From: Thalassia testudinum
Lineage: Eukaryota; Streptophyta; Magnoliopsida; Alismatales; Hydrocharitaceae
DNA: 64,000 bases
Reading direction: 5' to 3'
NCBI GenBank assembly: GCA_037157565.1
Contig: JAZHRO010000073.1
Location: 91,180,001 to 91,244,000 of the forward strand
Every line of letters starts with the position of its first letter. The stretch's first letter is position 1. Both the position numbers and the translations under genes were made by a program. Below, piece by piece: positions 36,829-47,880 of this stretch. The notes under the pieces are model-generated. The model saw nothing but the letters and a program-made list of their open reading frames with translations, was not told the DNA's origin and did no database searches.

Positions 36829-37024
36829 CTAAGTTTAATGCCTTCAGCTAGACATAACATACAAACAAAGAAGAAATTGAGAATTCACAAGTGTGGGTCA
36901 GAATCAAAATAAAAATATTGATCCTGAAACTCGTTTGCAGAAGATGTCCACAGACGTGGACGAGATTACAGTGTAGACCCATACCCCAGGGTCGAGTGGT
37001 TCTCAAGTTATAGACGAAAATTAC

Positions 37025-38029
37025 CTAGAACTGAAGGTTGTTGTGTTTGCTGGGCCAGGCCAGAGGTTTAGTAGTGTGCAACCCAAGACTAAAGTGTCTG
37101 ACAACGGGTAAAGATGGTTCAATAGGTGCGGTTTTCCACTTAACATTTAGCTTAGAAAAATAATCAGTTATTTCGAGATTGGGTTGCATGTGAAAGATAT
37201 CGTAAGAGTCCTGGTAGAAAGTAGGTGATTTTAGGTCAATAGGTACCCTTAGATCCAAAATCAAACTTCCCTCAGAATTAGCCTCGCAAATCTTTATTTC
37301 AATAATTCTATCCTCCAACATCAAACTTCCTACATTAGGCTTAGGGACCTCTAGCATATTATTCACCCCATATGATTCTCCCAAGTCCAGAAATCGTGGC
37401 TGAATCAAGATTGACTTGGGCACAAAGGTCTCAGAAGTCAGCTCTTCGGGGTGCAGATGTGGACTGGAGTCACTGATTGAATCATCAAGATTCAGATCCT
37501 CCAAGTTAACCCCTACTAAATCCAAATCTTCAATAATTGGGCTACCAACTGGTTTGTCAGATTCCTCAAGCCCATTTGTCTCACTAAAATCCTCTTCCTT
37601 AAGTTCAAGTGAGACTTCACCAAAAGATTCTTCATCCTCAGAGTCAAAGAATTGATGATCCTCATTTATATATGTCTCAAAATTGTATGTCATTTCATGG
37701 TCCGTGAAGACATATTTTTCCTCGCTCCGTGGCTCTAGCATCTCGGCTGAATCAATTGGTTCATCCTCAAATGGTCGCTCAAGCCCATCCTGGTTATCCC
37801 CAGTCTCAGAAAATGTATCCCCCCCAATATGTGCCTGAGCAGGTTCAGACATTGGCTCTCCTGAAGGGGGTTCATCTAGAGAATCATCCCAAGATTTGAC
37901 TAGTGCAACCATAAATTTCATCCTCAACCTCGATAATTTCCCAAGAAGGAACTCTCCCAAGTACCTATCCCTAACACTTTGGAGCAAATCCAATAGAGAA
38001 CTATTAAGTTCATCAATCATTTTGATCAT
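37025..38029 (-). CDS. Element B acidic protein, C-terminal 334 codons intact
   Basis: I do not recognise the family. This open frame begins at an internal Met in a helical stretch (MIKMIDELNSSLLDLLQS, then LGEFLLGKLSRLRMKF). It then becomes strongly acidic with Asp/Glu/Ser runs (DHEMTYNFETYINEDH, ELKEEDFSE) and ends in a mixed segment with LDLGESYGVNN and WPSKHNNLQF. The true protein probably started about 190 codons earlier (see 38030-38609). Element C carries the same protein with breaks elsewhere. It occupies the slot of gag-pol between leader and internal purine tract. No enzyme motif, zinc knuckle or membrane segment is seen. A particle, RNA-binding or trans-acting role would be guesswork. 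Confidence 0.65.
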   Translation of the reverse strand: MIKMIDELNSSLLDLLQSVRDRYLGEFLLGKLSRLRMKFMVALVKSWDDSLDEPPSGEPMSEPAQAHIGGDTFSETGDNQDGLERPFEDEPIDSAEMLEPRSEEKYVFTDHEMTYNFETYINEDHQFFDSEDEESFGEVSLELKEEDFSETNGLEESDKPVGSPIIEDLDLVGVNLEDLNLDDSISDSSPHLHPEELTSETFVPKSILIQPRFLDLGESYGVNNMLEVPKPNVGSLMLEDRIIEIKICEANSEGSLILDLRVPIDLKSPTFYQDSYDIFHMQPNLEITDYFSKLNVKWKTAPIEPSLPVVRHFSLGLHTTKPLAWPSKHNNLQF

Positions 38030-38609
38030 AGGCTCTAGTGCTTTAGTGCATGGTGTTGGCTAAGCTTCTAAAGATTTTATAGTGTTCCTCAAATTATCCA
38101 ACACCCTATCTTGGATCTGGTTCACCTGAACCGACTGGTTAGGTTCAGGTTTGGGTGGGTTCAGGTTAAATCTAGGGAGTCAAGATGTTGAGGTTCTCGG
38201 GTTCATCCTTTGTAGTAGGTCATTCTAGGTTGTTCAAGGATGGTGGCGACCTATATTCAGTGGAATACTGGGGAGGGTAGGTGTTATAATCATGATATCC
38301 TTCCTGATTGTAGATCGGGTTGGTTTGGTCATCAAAGGTTGGAGATCCATAATCATTATAGCTCTGGGAAGGATAATAATCATAGTCTTGTTGTCCAGGG
38401 TTAGGCCCTAGACACTAAGGTTTGGATTCATATCCCCAATCAAAGTCATCCCGGCTAGTGGATGGGTAATTATAAGTCAAGTCGGGATAGTAATCATCTT
38501 GGGGATAAGTGGTGGTAGGAGGATAGGATGTGAAATGTGTGTAGGATGTGGAAGGGTACACGGTGAAGTAAGGAGGGAAATCAGAAGTGAAAGGAGCCCT
38601 GCAATACAA
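38030..38609 (-). pseudogene. Element B acidic protein, broken N-terminal part
   Basis: A Tyr/Pro/Asp-rich low-complexity start (DDYYPDLTYNYPSTS near 38440-38490) is followed by a stop near 38413. At the aligned codon element C has CAG, so this is probably a C-to-T change. The Tyr/Gln/Asn-rich stretch continues (YDYYPSQSYNDYG type) through further stops and frame changes to join the intact part. A likely splice acceptor (TTTTTGTATTGCAG) sits at its start. Confidence 0.6.
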
Positions 38610-39652
38610 AAATACAAGCGTGTCCTTAGTTTGGTAGCCTAAAGGTCTACAGACTCTCAGAATCCATCCTAAGATTATAGACGATTTACTCTACTTATGT
38701 CCAGGCAATCCAACCAGTTAGGAGGGACTGGGGAGAAGGTTCTTCCTTTAGCTTGCGCCTCCGGTTCCTAGTGTACCCCCCAGTCGCTGTCGTTTGACGC
38801 TACTCCCCTAGCTAGACATCAAATTGACTAGTATAAGCAGGTTAATCGTGAACAATCTCAATCTGGATCCCGACGAGCGAACCAATCCTTAGGGCCAACG
38901 TCTAATCAATTTTAGGTAGGCTTGGGACAATGGTGATTCAGGAATGTGATGGGCCCTTTAGATGGGTTGTGCCCTTAACGATTAGTTAAAATGTGTGTGC
39001 GTGCACAACAAGGGTTCTCAAATAAGGTTATTTGATGATGTGTCTTTTAGGGTTCAACCTTGTTTAGTAGCTTTTAGGGTTTAATTCTTAGGTTGGTTCA
39101 ATCAAGGTTTAGTAGAACACTCCAAGTTTTGAAAGCATGGGTGATGATATGTTCCTTTAAAAATCAAAAATAATGTGGAGTGCCTGGTTCAGCCCTAAGA
39201 GTCAACCCTAGGTGGCAAGCTACCTAATGGATTAGTTTTAGATTGAGTGGTGCGGCACAAACAGCTCAATCAATTGGCCTATTGCACCGCTTAGTTTAGG
39301 CACACAAGAATTTTTAACCTATTTTGATTTCTACTCACTTATGTGTATTTAGTTGAAGTGTACCGGGTCCACAGGTCAGATCCCGGTTAAGTGGTAGAAT
39401 CAAAGTGATTCTGCACCGTAGGATAAGAAGTTGTGGGTGTTAAGTATGTAGCTTTCAAAAAAAATCCCATAATCAGATAATCACTTTTTCTATTTTTATT
39501 TTTTATTTATGTGGATGGTGAGGTGAGTGGAAGTGGCAAACAAACAACCAAATCTATCCTAGGTGTAATAAAAAGCACCTAAGTTGATTTGGGTTTGAGT
39601 TATTCGGTTATGGAATGAAAACTAAGGTGGGGGTGGTGTGGGGGACACTTAC
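38599..39652 (-). other. Element B leader, candidate intron
   Basis: The minus strand has a consensus donor GTAAGT (complement of 39647-39652) and an acceptor GCAG before the ORF (38599-38600), about 1054 bases apart. A and C have the same sites with nearly the same spacing. There is no other coding potential. Confidence 0.45.
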
Positions 39653-39800
39653 AAAACACTCTACCCGCACTTAACTGCAGTCTACCGCACTTGGATCTCC
39701 ATGCTAGGGTACCTGCAAGACATTAGATCAAAGACTAGTAGGGTTAATGCTATGTAAATGCAAAGAAACGCAATAAACAATAAAGTAAATTCCTTTGCCT

Positions 39801-39817
39801 CCCCGGCAATGGCACCA
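39801..39817 (-). promoter_or_regulatory. Primer-binding site, tRNA-Asp type (element B)
   Basis: Complement reads TGGTGCCATTGCCGGGG, three bases after the LTR end CACGACCA; two changes from a perfect tRNA-Asp match. Confidence 0.88.
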
Positions 39818-39820
39818 AAA

Positions 39821-41562
39821 TGGTCGTGTCGTGTTTCACGTGTTTAGAAATTGAGGTTACAAGTAACCTGTCGTCGTAGTTGCAAAACACGTCGATCAAA
39901 TAAAATTTATACTGAAACTCTAAGGGAGTCCTGGGTCGAACACAGGGAGGTGACATTTACTTTATTGAAAATCGTGCTTCGTTTCATTTCTTTTTGGTAT
40001 TTTAGGGTTTTGATATTTTTTTGTATTTTTGAAATAAAGGAAATCAAGCAAACATATCACAAGATAGAGATGAAACAAATATGATATATATATGTCAATC
40101 CAATGTCAATTACAATGAACTATAAAAGCATAAAAAGAGAGGGGGTGAGAGGAAATCTCCTAAATCGGCTGTCTGGTGAGACGACGGCACCTAGCGGAAG
40201 CTCAGACGAAGGAGGTGAGGAGCAGGACGACGAAGGTAGATGCTTGAGGACGTCGGGTTGAGGAAAGCTTCGGCGTGGCTCCAGAATGGAGGTGAGAAGA
40301 TGGAGGTGATCTGCTATCGGAATGGAGGTGGGAGGACAGCTCCAAGGTGACCTATGAAGGGAGATGGGAAGTTGGAGGAGTATTTGGTGGGGCAGAGGTT
40401 CACTACACTAATAAGCACCTTGGGAGCTTGAGAACAAGCTCTAATGGAGCGTTGGTAGGCTTGCTAGAGCTTGGGAGTAGGTGGGAGTAGAGTAGGTAGA
40501 GAAGGCTTGGAAGGGAGGGGGTGAAGGTCCTTTTATAATGGTGGAGAAGAGGCTAAAAATGGATGAAGGACCTCTAGCGACCTCCAGACTGTCGCTGGAA
40601 ACGTTGCTGGAGACAGCTCACCTCCACCCACGCCCATAACTAGCTCTACTAGCTTGCAATGAAACAGCGACGGCTGTAAGCATCGTTGTAGGTCAGTCCA
40701 ACTGTCGCTGCAAGCTAGCGCCAACCGTGCTTGCGCCTGCTGTGCATCACGCACGCTGACCGTGCGTGCCCAACTATGCGTGCATGTGCTGTGTGCTGGC
40801 ATGCATGCTTGCAATGAGCTGGCCCACGCGTGCACGCGTACGCTACCGTTGCGCTGCACTCCAATTGCCCTCACAATTGCGAATTGGAGGGGCTGAGGGG
40901 GAATCGAACCCATGCCCCTCCTTTGCAAACCGCCTCGTCAACCAGTGTGCCGCGTCGCCCTTTGTGTCGCGAGGAAGAAATCAGTGCAGACGCTTCCCAG
41001 CCATTGGATCTTGATCCAACAGCTAGGATTAATGCCGTAGATGATGAGGGAGAGTGGGCTGTGGCTGCTGGCCAGGTTTGGGCAGCCTGGATGGTGCCAC
41101 ATGGCACCATCTGGGCTGTCCATCTTCTTCTTCTTATAGAGGGTGCCACGGTGCTCAGATCGAGATGATTCCTACGATGCCGAACTGCGATCGTCACTCT
41201 GGATCCATCCGTATGGTCGGATTTTCCATCCAAAACCTGTATGGATGTTGCATTGCCCCCTGGCCATTGATCTTCCTCGAGCTTAATGTGATGCTACGGG
41301 ACTCCAATCTGGATGATTTTAGAGGCGTTAATCTCTGATCATCATCCCGATCAAATCTGCATGGTCTGATCATCCATCCGTGGCCCTGAGATAAATCCTC
41401 CTTTTCCTGAACATAAAAAGGACCTAATTAACCTAAAATATAAACAACTACTCTAAATGTAGAATGATGTATGCTATGTGATATTTATATCATGATATGT
41501 AGTGCTAAGTCTAGGAACTATCACAAATAAGAATTTTACGATGAATTTATACGTGTTTATCA
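39821..41562 (-). repeat. Element B 5' LTR
   Basis: The LTR is 1742 bp and a close copy of 25629-27380. A TATA box (TATAAAAGG) is the complement of 40529-40537. The tRNA-like segment is at 40888-40960. Confidence 0.93.
40888..40960 (-). other. tRNA-like segment in B 5' LTR (best preserved)
   Basis: Minus strand: starts GGGCGACGCGGCACACTGG and shows a D-arm-like GGTTGACG. A seven-base TTGCAAA loop has T before and A after an anticodon-position GCA. A T-arm with GGTTCGATTCC follows, and it ends CAGCCCCT; GGGC can pair with GCCC. It is followed by CCAATT-GCG-AATTGG. Overall ~73 bases, tRNA length. Anticodon-stem pairing is poor, so it is tRNA-like, not a tRNA gene. Confidence 0.7.
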
Positions 41563-41567
41563 GCAAC

Positions 41568-44445
41568 CTTGTCCGAGACGGGTTCAGGGAGCACTTGGTC
41601 AACAAAGGGTTTGAGACGCTATCCATTGACCTTGAAAATTTTACCCATCTTTAGGTCAGAGATTTCGATGACCCCATTAGGGAAAATCCACTCAATAACG
41701 AATGGGCCACCCCACTTAGACCTGAGTTTACTAGGGAAAATCTTCAATCGAGAATTGAAAAGCCAGACCTTTTGGTTCGGCTCAAAGCTCTTACGTGAAA
41801 TCATCTGGTCATGGAGAGCTTTGGTCCTTGACTTATAGATTCTGTCATTTTCATAAGCATCATTTCGAAGCTCCTCCAACTCAGATAGTTGGAGTTTCCT
41901 GGTTTTCCTGGCCAACTCAAGGTCCACATTACATTTCTTGATGGCCCAAAATGCTCAGTGTTCAAGTTCTACGGGTAAGTGACATGCCTTCCCAAACCCA
42001 GGCGACATGGCGACATACTGATAGGAATTTTGTATGCCGTATGGTAAGCCCAAAGAGCATCATCTATCTTTTGGGTCCAATCCTTCCTATCAGGCCTAAC
42101 GGTTTTCTGCAAAATGTTCTTGATCTCCCGATTGGAGACCTCGGCCTGTCCGTTCGTCTGAGGGTGGTAAGGTGTGAAAATCCGATGGCTCAGCCCGTAT
42201 TTCCCCAGAAAATTCCGAAACTGGGCATGAGTGAAATGTGTGCCACCATCACTGATAATTGCCCTAGGAACCCCGAACCGACTAAAGATATTTCTCGTCA
42301 CAAAATCGATGACCACCTTGTGGTCATTGATCCAGGTGGGAATTGCCTCAATCCACTTGGACACGTAAACAACAGCGACCATAATATACTGGTGTCCAAA
42401 TGAAGGAGGGAAGGGTCCCATAAAGTCGAGTGGTCGGTATAGATGATGATGTGAGAACCTAGCTGATAAGCCCTGAATTTTTCTAAAGCGAAAACTATAG
42501 CTAGCAATTCTTTTTCAGTAATGGTGTAATTCCTCTAGGCCTTGTCTAGAGTTTTGCTAGCGTAGTAAATCACAGAGGGCTTTCTCTCAATCTTTTGACC
42601 CAAGACAGCCCCGATGGCATAATTAGATGCATCAACCATAATCTCAAATGGGGCTATCCAGACCGGTGGTTGCAATACCGAGGCACAGGTGACGGCCATT
42701 TTCAATAAATCAAATGCCTTACGACGTGATTCATCAAACTCGAATGGCGCATCTTTGGCCAAAAGGTTACTCAAGGGCCGAGCAACCTTTGAGAAATCGT
42801 TAATGAATCTTCTATAAAAGCCCACATGCCCAAGGAAAGAGCAAATCTATTTTACGGATGTTGGCGGAGGAAGTCTAGAGATAGCATCCACCTTAGCCCT
42901 ATCAAGTTCAATTCCCCGATTAGAAACCACATGACCCAGGACGATGCCCTCCTGAGTCATAAAGTGGCTCTTTTCCCAGCTAAGGACCAGCTATGTTTTG
43001 ATGCATCTCTGAAGGACCAATTCCAGGTTTGCCAGGCAAGACTCAAAAGAATCTCCAAAAATGGAGAAATCATCCATGAATACCTCAAGACAATCTCCCA
43101 CCATGTCAGAAAAGATGGCCATCATGCACCTTTGAAAAGTCGTAGGCGCATTGCAAAGCCCAAACAGCATTCTACGGAATGCAAAGGTTCTGTAGGGACA
43201 TGTGAAAGTTGTCTTTTCTTGGTCTTTGGGATGGATGGGGACTTGGTTATATCCCAAATAATCGTCCAGGAAGCAAAAATATTTTTGCCTAGCTAACCTT
43301 TTGAGGATTTGACCGATGAATGGCAAGGGAAAGTGATCCTTTTTAGTGGCAGTGTTCAGCTTCCTATAGTCAATACAGATTCTCCAAGTAGAAGCTGAAA
43401 GAGTGGTGAAGGTTTCCCCTTTCTCATTAGTCGTAACGGTTATTCTCGCCTTCTTGGGTACAATTTGAATGGGGCTAACCCACAGACTATCTGAGATTGG
43501 GTAAATAATCCTAGCATTGAGCCACTTAATTATCTCCTTCTTGACTACTTCTCGCATAGTCGGGTTTAGTCTCCTTTGCATTTCGCGAGAAGGGCAGGAT
43601 CCATCTTCGATGAAAATATGATGATTACAATAAGATGGCTTGATCCCCCTAAGGTCATGGATGGTCCAACCAATTGCCTCCTTATTGTTCTTAAGGACCT
43701 TAATTAACCTCAATTCTTGCCCCTTAGTTAAATCAGCACTAATAATCACAGGGAGCGTGTTTTCAGGTCCTAAGAACTCATATTTCAAATTTTTGGGCAA
43801 TGGTTTTAATTTTAGTTGGGGTGGGTTTAGAATAGGAGGGGAGGATGCTGATGAAGATTCATCAGGACGATCCAGTGGAAGAGGCTGGGAATGAACAAAA
43901 TCAACAACCTCTTCAGGATGTGGCAGGTCTACCACGGAGGAGGGTTGTGAGTTGGGTTTGCTAAGGCTAATGGAGTCCTCGAGTGCATTGATTGTCGTAC
44001 ACATCTCAAGATCCTTATCCTCAAGTTCCTCAATGAATCCACAATCCTCAAATCCTCTTATCTCCTTAAAAATATCCACAGTTAATTTCTTGTCCCCAAA
44101 GGCGATCTCCATACTACCGCTTTCACAGTTTATGTTGGCCTTGGCGGTAGGTAGGAACGGATGCCCCAGAATGATGGGCGTGTTCCTCAAATCATTAGGT
44201 ACATCCATGTCGAGGACGAGGAAATCTACAAGAAAATAGAAATCCTTGACCTTGACAATTACATCCTCAATAATTCCTCTCGGTGTGGTGACCAATCGGT
44301 CCGCTAGTTGTAGCGTTACTGAGGTTGGCTTGAGTTCACCTAATCCAAACTTCTCATAAAGAGAAGTTGGGATTAGGTTGATGGATGCACCTAGGTCCAA
44401 TAGTGCCCTATCAAAAGTGTATTCCCCAATAAAGCATGAGATCAA
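41568..44445 (-). pseudogene. Element A protease, RT, partial RNase H and integrase
   Basis: A 484-codon open frame (44445-42991) holds the protease (LLDLGASINLIP near 44400), RT (IDYRKLN, FLDDYLGYNQ) and the catalytic VFMDD near 43075. After a stop the RT continues (FLGHVGFYRRF) into RNase H (DASNYAIGAVLGQ, TEKELLAI, YTDHS). At about 42425-42432 YTDHS runs straight into integrase (FMGPFPPSFGHQY). Compared with E, about 630 bases encoding the end of RNase H and the integrase zinc domain are missing. The first integrase catalytic Asp is Val (MVAVVYVSKW); the second (ISDGG) is kept. It ends about 50 bases before the B insertion. Confidence 0.93.
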
Positions 44446-44502
44446 GGGGGCACCTGGATCTTTCTTCTTTTAAGGAAGGTGATGTAGGATTACAGAACTT
44501 GC

Positions 44503-46652
44503 CTAATTAGAGAGAATCACCTTCCTCGAAGTGGGTTCTCTCGGCTTACGCTTTTGGGTACATAGTTCTTTCAGGAATTTAGCGTAAGTCGGGATGTGCT
44601 TAATAGCATCGAGGAGCGGAATATTGATCTCTACGCTCTTGAATAAATTCAAAAGCTCCTCGTTGCTGTCTAGGGTTTTCTTCTTCTTGGTTTTTAATAG
44701 GGCCTCAGGAAACGGGATATGGGTGGAATTTTCAATTTCCGATCCCTGGGCCTTATTGTCTTCTTCAGCCTCCTCTTTCTCAAGATCCCCAAGATTTTGA
44801 CTTCTAGAAGGTAATTCTGGGTTCTGGGTCTGCTTCCCACTTCTCAATGGGACAGAGTTTGATGAGGCATAAGGGTTTGGGTCTTGAGGTGGATTAGTGA
44901 AGATTGGAGGGCCTTGGTTGGTCATGTAACCAGAAGAGGAACAAGAGGGACCCTGCTCAACCACCTGAGCATGCCCGTGTGGGTCCCTTTGATTCCCATA
45001 CCCTTGGGCTTTATTGCCCTAATTTTGCACATTACGCAGGTTTGGTACCGGTTGAGATGGTAGGGATCTGGGTTGTCGAGTGTTTGCAATTAACCCGGAT
45101 TGCAAGTTATCCAAGGATGTCTTCATTTGTTTCATAAGCTGAAGCATGGACCCTTGCATTTCCGCCAATTGCCTGTTCAAATCAGCCTGCCCCGCGGATT
45201 GTTGGGAATTCCAAGATGGCTGATTAACCAGCCTTGGGGGCAACTGGGTGTATACTTGACCTTGACCCATGGGTTTTTTAGATGCATAGTTGTTGGGTCG
45301 AGATTGGGTCTATTGCCCCTGATTTTGCCAAGAGAAGTTAGGGTGGTTCCTCTATCCCGAGTTGAAAGTGTTGGAATACGGGTTGGACCTAACATTCTCC
45401 TACATTGCATATGCATCCTCATAAAACGAGGATGAAGAGAAGGAAGGATCAGAGAAACTGGGATCAAAGGCCCCAATTTGGAACTTATATGGTTCCGAGA
45501 AATACTAGCTCACAAGTTGAGCCAAATCGAGTTGGTCACAAATTCCTGCCCCGTGGGAGCTCGTGAGGAATGGAATCTCGAATTTTGGGATTGAGTGGGT
45601 AAAGAAGTGTTTCCTAAATTCCCAGACATCCATTATTCCATTTTCTTAGCAACCAAGTCCATTTTATACAGTTTATTACAAATTAATTCCATGTCAAATG
45701 AATGAGAATCTTGGATCTCATTAGCACTTGACCTAGGTTGTTGGGACCGGTTGAATGCATCCATGGAGGCATGATTAATTGAGTTCTCACTCATTTCCTC
45801 AAATAGGTTGTATGATCTATCTACATCCCTGTTGAGTAAATTGCCTCCGCAGGAGGTGTCCACATGATTACGGAGTTACTCAACCAACCCGTGATAGAAA
45901 ATCTACACGAGTTGCCATTTCGGCACCTCGTGGTGTAGACACTTCCTCAAAAGTTCCTAGAATCACTCCTAGGCACCATGGAACGGTTCCCCCGGCTGCT
46001 GGGCGAAAGTGGTAATCGCCCGTCGCAAGGCATTGGTCCTTCCGATAGGGAAGAATTTCTTCAAGAAAGCAGACTTAAGAGCAGCCCAAGTTTCAATCGG
46101 CCTTCCTATAGTCTGGTACCAATGTGCGACCTTATCCCTGAGAGAGTGGGGGAAAAGCCTCATGATCATTTGCTCATCATTCACATTCCTTGCTCTGGTG
46201 GTCTGAACCAAAGTGGTCAGATCTTCCAGGTGCTAGAATGGGTCCTTCGAGCCAAGCCCATGGAAATGCTTAATCAAACTTAGGACTTGGGGCTTGATTT
46301 CAATGTCTCCAACGGGAATCATGACGCTGGGATGTTCCCCATAGTTTGAAGGATCGTAAAAATCCTTCAAGGGCCGAGTGCCCTGACCATGCATGCGTTG
46401 GAACCATTGCTGCATTTGCTGCAATTATTCCAACTGCCTCTGAATCAGCTCCTGCTGGTTCAGAGGCGGGGGAGGTAGTTGTTGATCAGCCATGGGATCT
46501 GCTTGGCTGTAGCTCAACCTCTGCATCCTAGAATGGTCTAAAGGTCCTTCCAATCTAGGGTTCAATGACCTCCTCCCAAGCATACACTGGAAGGAAGTCA
46601 GAAGGATGGGGAAAAGAGGGAACCCTATAGCATAAGAATACAAGCCTATCAT
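44503..46652 (-). pseudogene. Element A gag remnant
   Basis: Broken Athila-type gag, read in several frames. The N-terminal part (46652-46425) is followed by IKHFHGLGSKDPF near 46240, then the gag core (MIMRLFPHSLRDKVAHWYQTI, ALKSAFLKKFFPIG near 46080-46170). A Gln/Pro-rich region (45476-45019) and a charged linker (44964-44503) with LLDAIKHIPTYAKFLKELC, an Athila pre-protease phrase, complete it. At least five stops or frame changes interrupt it. It would make particle protein. It begins at the same point as the acidic ORF in B and C, after the candidate leader acceptor. Confidence 0.9.
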
Positions 46653-47673
46653 TAGGTGGGGTAGCCTAAGGTCTACTGACTCTCATAATCCATCCTAATA
46701 TTATAGATGATTTACTCTACTTATGTCCAGGCAATCCAACCAGTTAGAAGGAGGGACTGGGGAGAAGGTTCTTGCTTTGGCTTGCTCCTCCGGTTCCTAG
46801 TGTACCGCCCAGTCGCGATCGTTTGACACTACTTCCCTAGCTAGACATCAGATTAACTAGTACAAGTAGGTTAATCATGAATAATCTCAATCTGGATCCC
46901 GATGAGTGAATGAATCCTTAGGGCAAACGTCTAATTGATTTTAGTTAGGCTTGGGAAATTGGTGCTTTGGAATGTGATGAACACTTAATGGGTTGTGCCC
47001 TTAATGATTTGTTTGAGAACATGTGAATGTGCACAACTAAGAGGTTTTCAAGCAAGATTATTAATGATGAGGTGAGTTTTAAGATTCGAATCTTGCTTAG
47101 TAGCTTTTAGGATTCAAATATTAGGTGTTTTCAACCAAGTTTTATGAGGCAAACCAAGTTTGTTGTTGAAAGCATGTGTTCAAGTATTTTCCTTTAGAAA
47201 TCAAAAAAAATATGGATTGTCTAGCTTGACCTAATTATTGAATCCTATGGAGCAGCCAGAAAATGAACCTCTTTTATATTAGGTGGTGCGGCCCAAACAA
47301 TTCACCCAATTGGCTCAAATGCACCACCGATTAAGGCACACAAAAAGATGGTTAACCTAATATGATTTCTACTCTTTTATGTGTTGAATTCATGTACTGG
47401 GTCCATAGGTCAGAAGCCCAGTTCAGTAGATGAAAAAAAATCAAGTCCGATTATATGCCTCAAATGTGGGTGTATAGAGTGTGTAAATTGATTCGTCCCA
47501 CAGAAAATATCTTTTTGTTTTTTCTTATATAAGATGTGAGTGAGATGGGTGAAGGTGGCAAACAAGACAAACAAAGTCTATCCTAGGGTTTATGCAAACA
47601 CCTAAGTAGATTAGGTCTTGGTTATGATTATGGCGAAATGAATTAGTGTGGAGCGAAAGTGGGGGACACTTAC
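46625..47673 (-). other. Element A leader, candidate intron
   Basis: The donor GTAAGT is the complement of 47668-47673 and the acceptor TATAG the complement of about 46625-46629, 1049 bases apart. The sequence is closely similar to the leaders of B (38610-39790) and C (57840-59010). It contains no open frame worth reporting. Confidence 0.45.
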
Positions 47674-47816
47674 AGAGTACTCTACCCGCACTTTTCTCAG
47701 ATCTACCACACTTGGATCTCCATGCTAGGGTACCTGCAAGACAATAGATCAAAGACAAGTAGGGTTAGTGCCATGTAAATGCAAAGAAGCGTAATAAACA
47801 ATAAAGTAAATTTTGT

Positions 47817-47880
47817 TGCCTCCCCAGCAACGATGCAAAATGGCCGTATTGTCCCCGGCAACGGCACCAAAATGGTCGTG
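47817..47880 (-). promoter_or_regulatory. Primer-binding site, tandem duplicated (element A)
   Basis: The good site is the complement of 47853-47869 (TGGTGCCGTTGCCGGGG), three bases from the LTR end. About 34 bases further into the leader a decayed second copy reads CGGCCATTTTGCATCGTTGC and includes a copy of the LTR tail. Confidence 0.8.

Larger units (their letters stand above)
25629..41562 (-). mobile_element. Element B, pol-less partner of A (carries nested D)
   Basis: B inserted just downstream of A's integrase, with perfect GCAAC duplications (25624-25628 and 41563-41567). LTRs are 39821-41562 and 25629-27380. The leader and 3' region closely resemble those of A, but gag and pol are absent and an acidic ORF takes their place. 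Without D it is about 7.9 kb, the same as element C (7856 bp), and B and C are clearly one family. Confidence 0.95.

Noticed and set aside
37416..37655. Plus-strand Ser-rich frame of 79 codons
   Set aside because: Antisense shadow of the acidic ORF of element B.
40888..40960. A genuine tRNA gene (Cys-like anticodon position)
   Set aside because: Anticodon-stem and acceptor pairing are incomplete, and the sequence repeats only within LTRs; called tRNA-like instead.
42826..43296. Plus-strand frame of 156 codons over A pol (also 41951-42403)
   Set aside because: Antisense of recognisable RT and integrase coding sequence.
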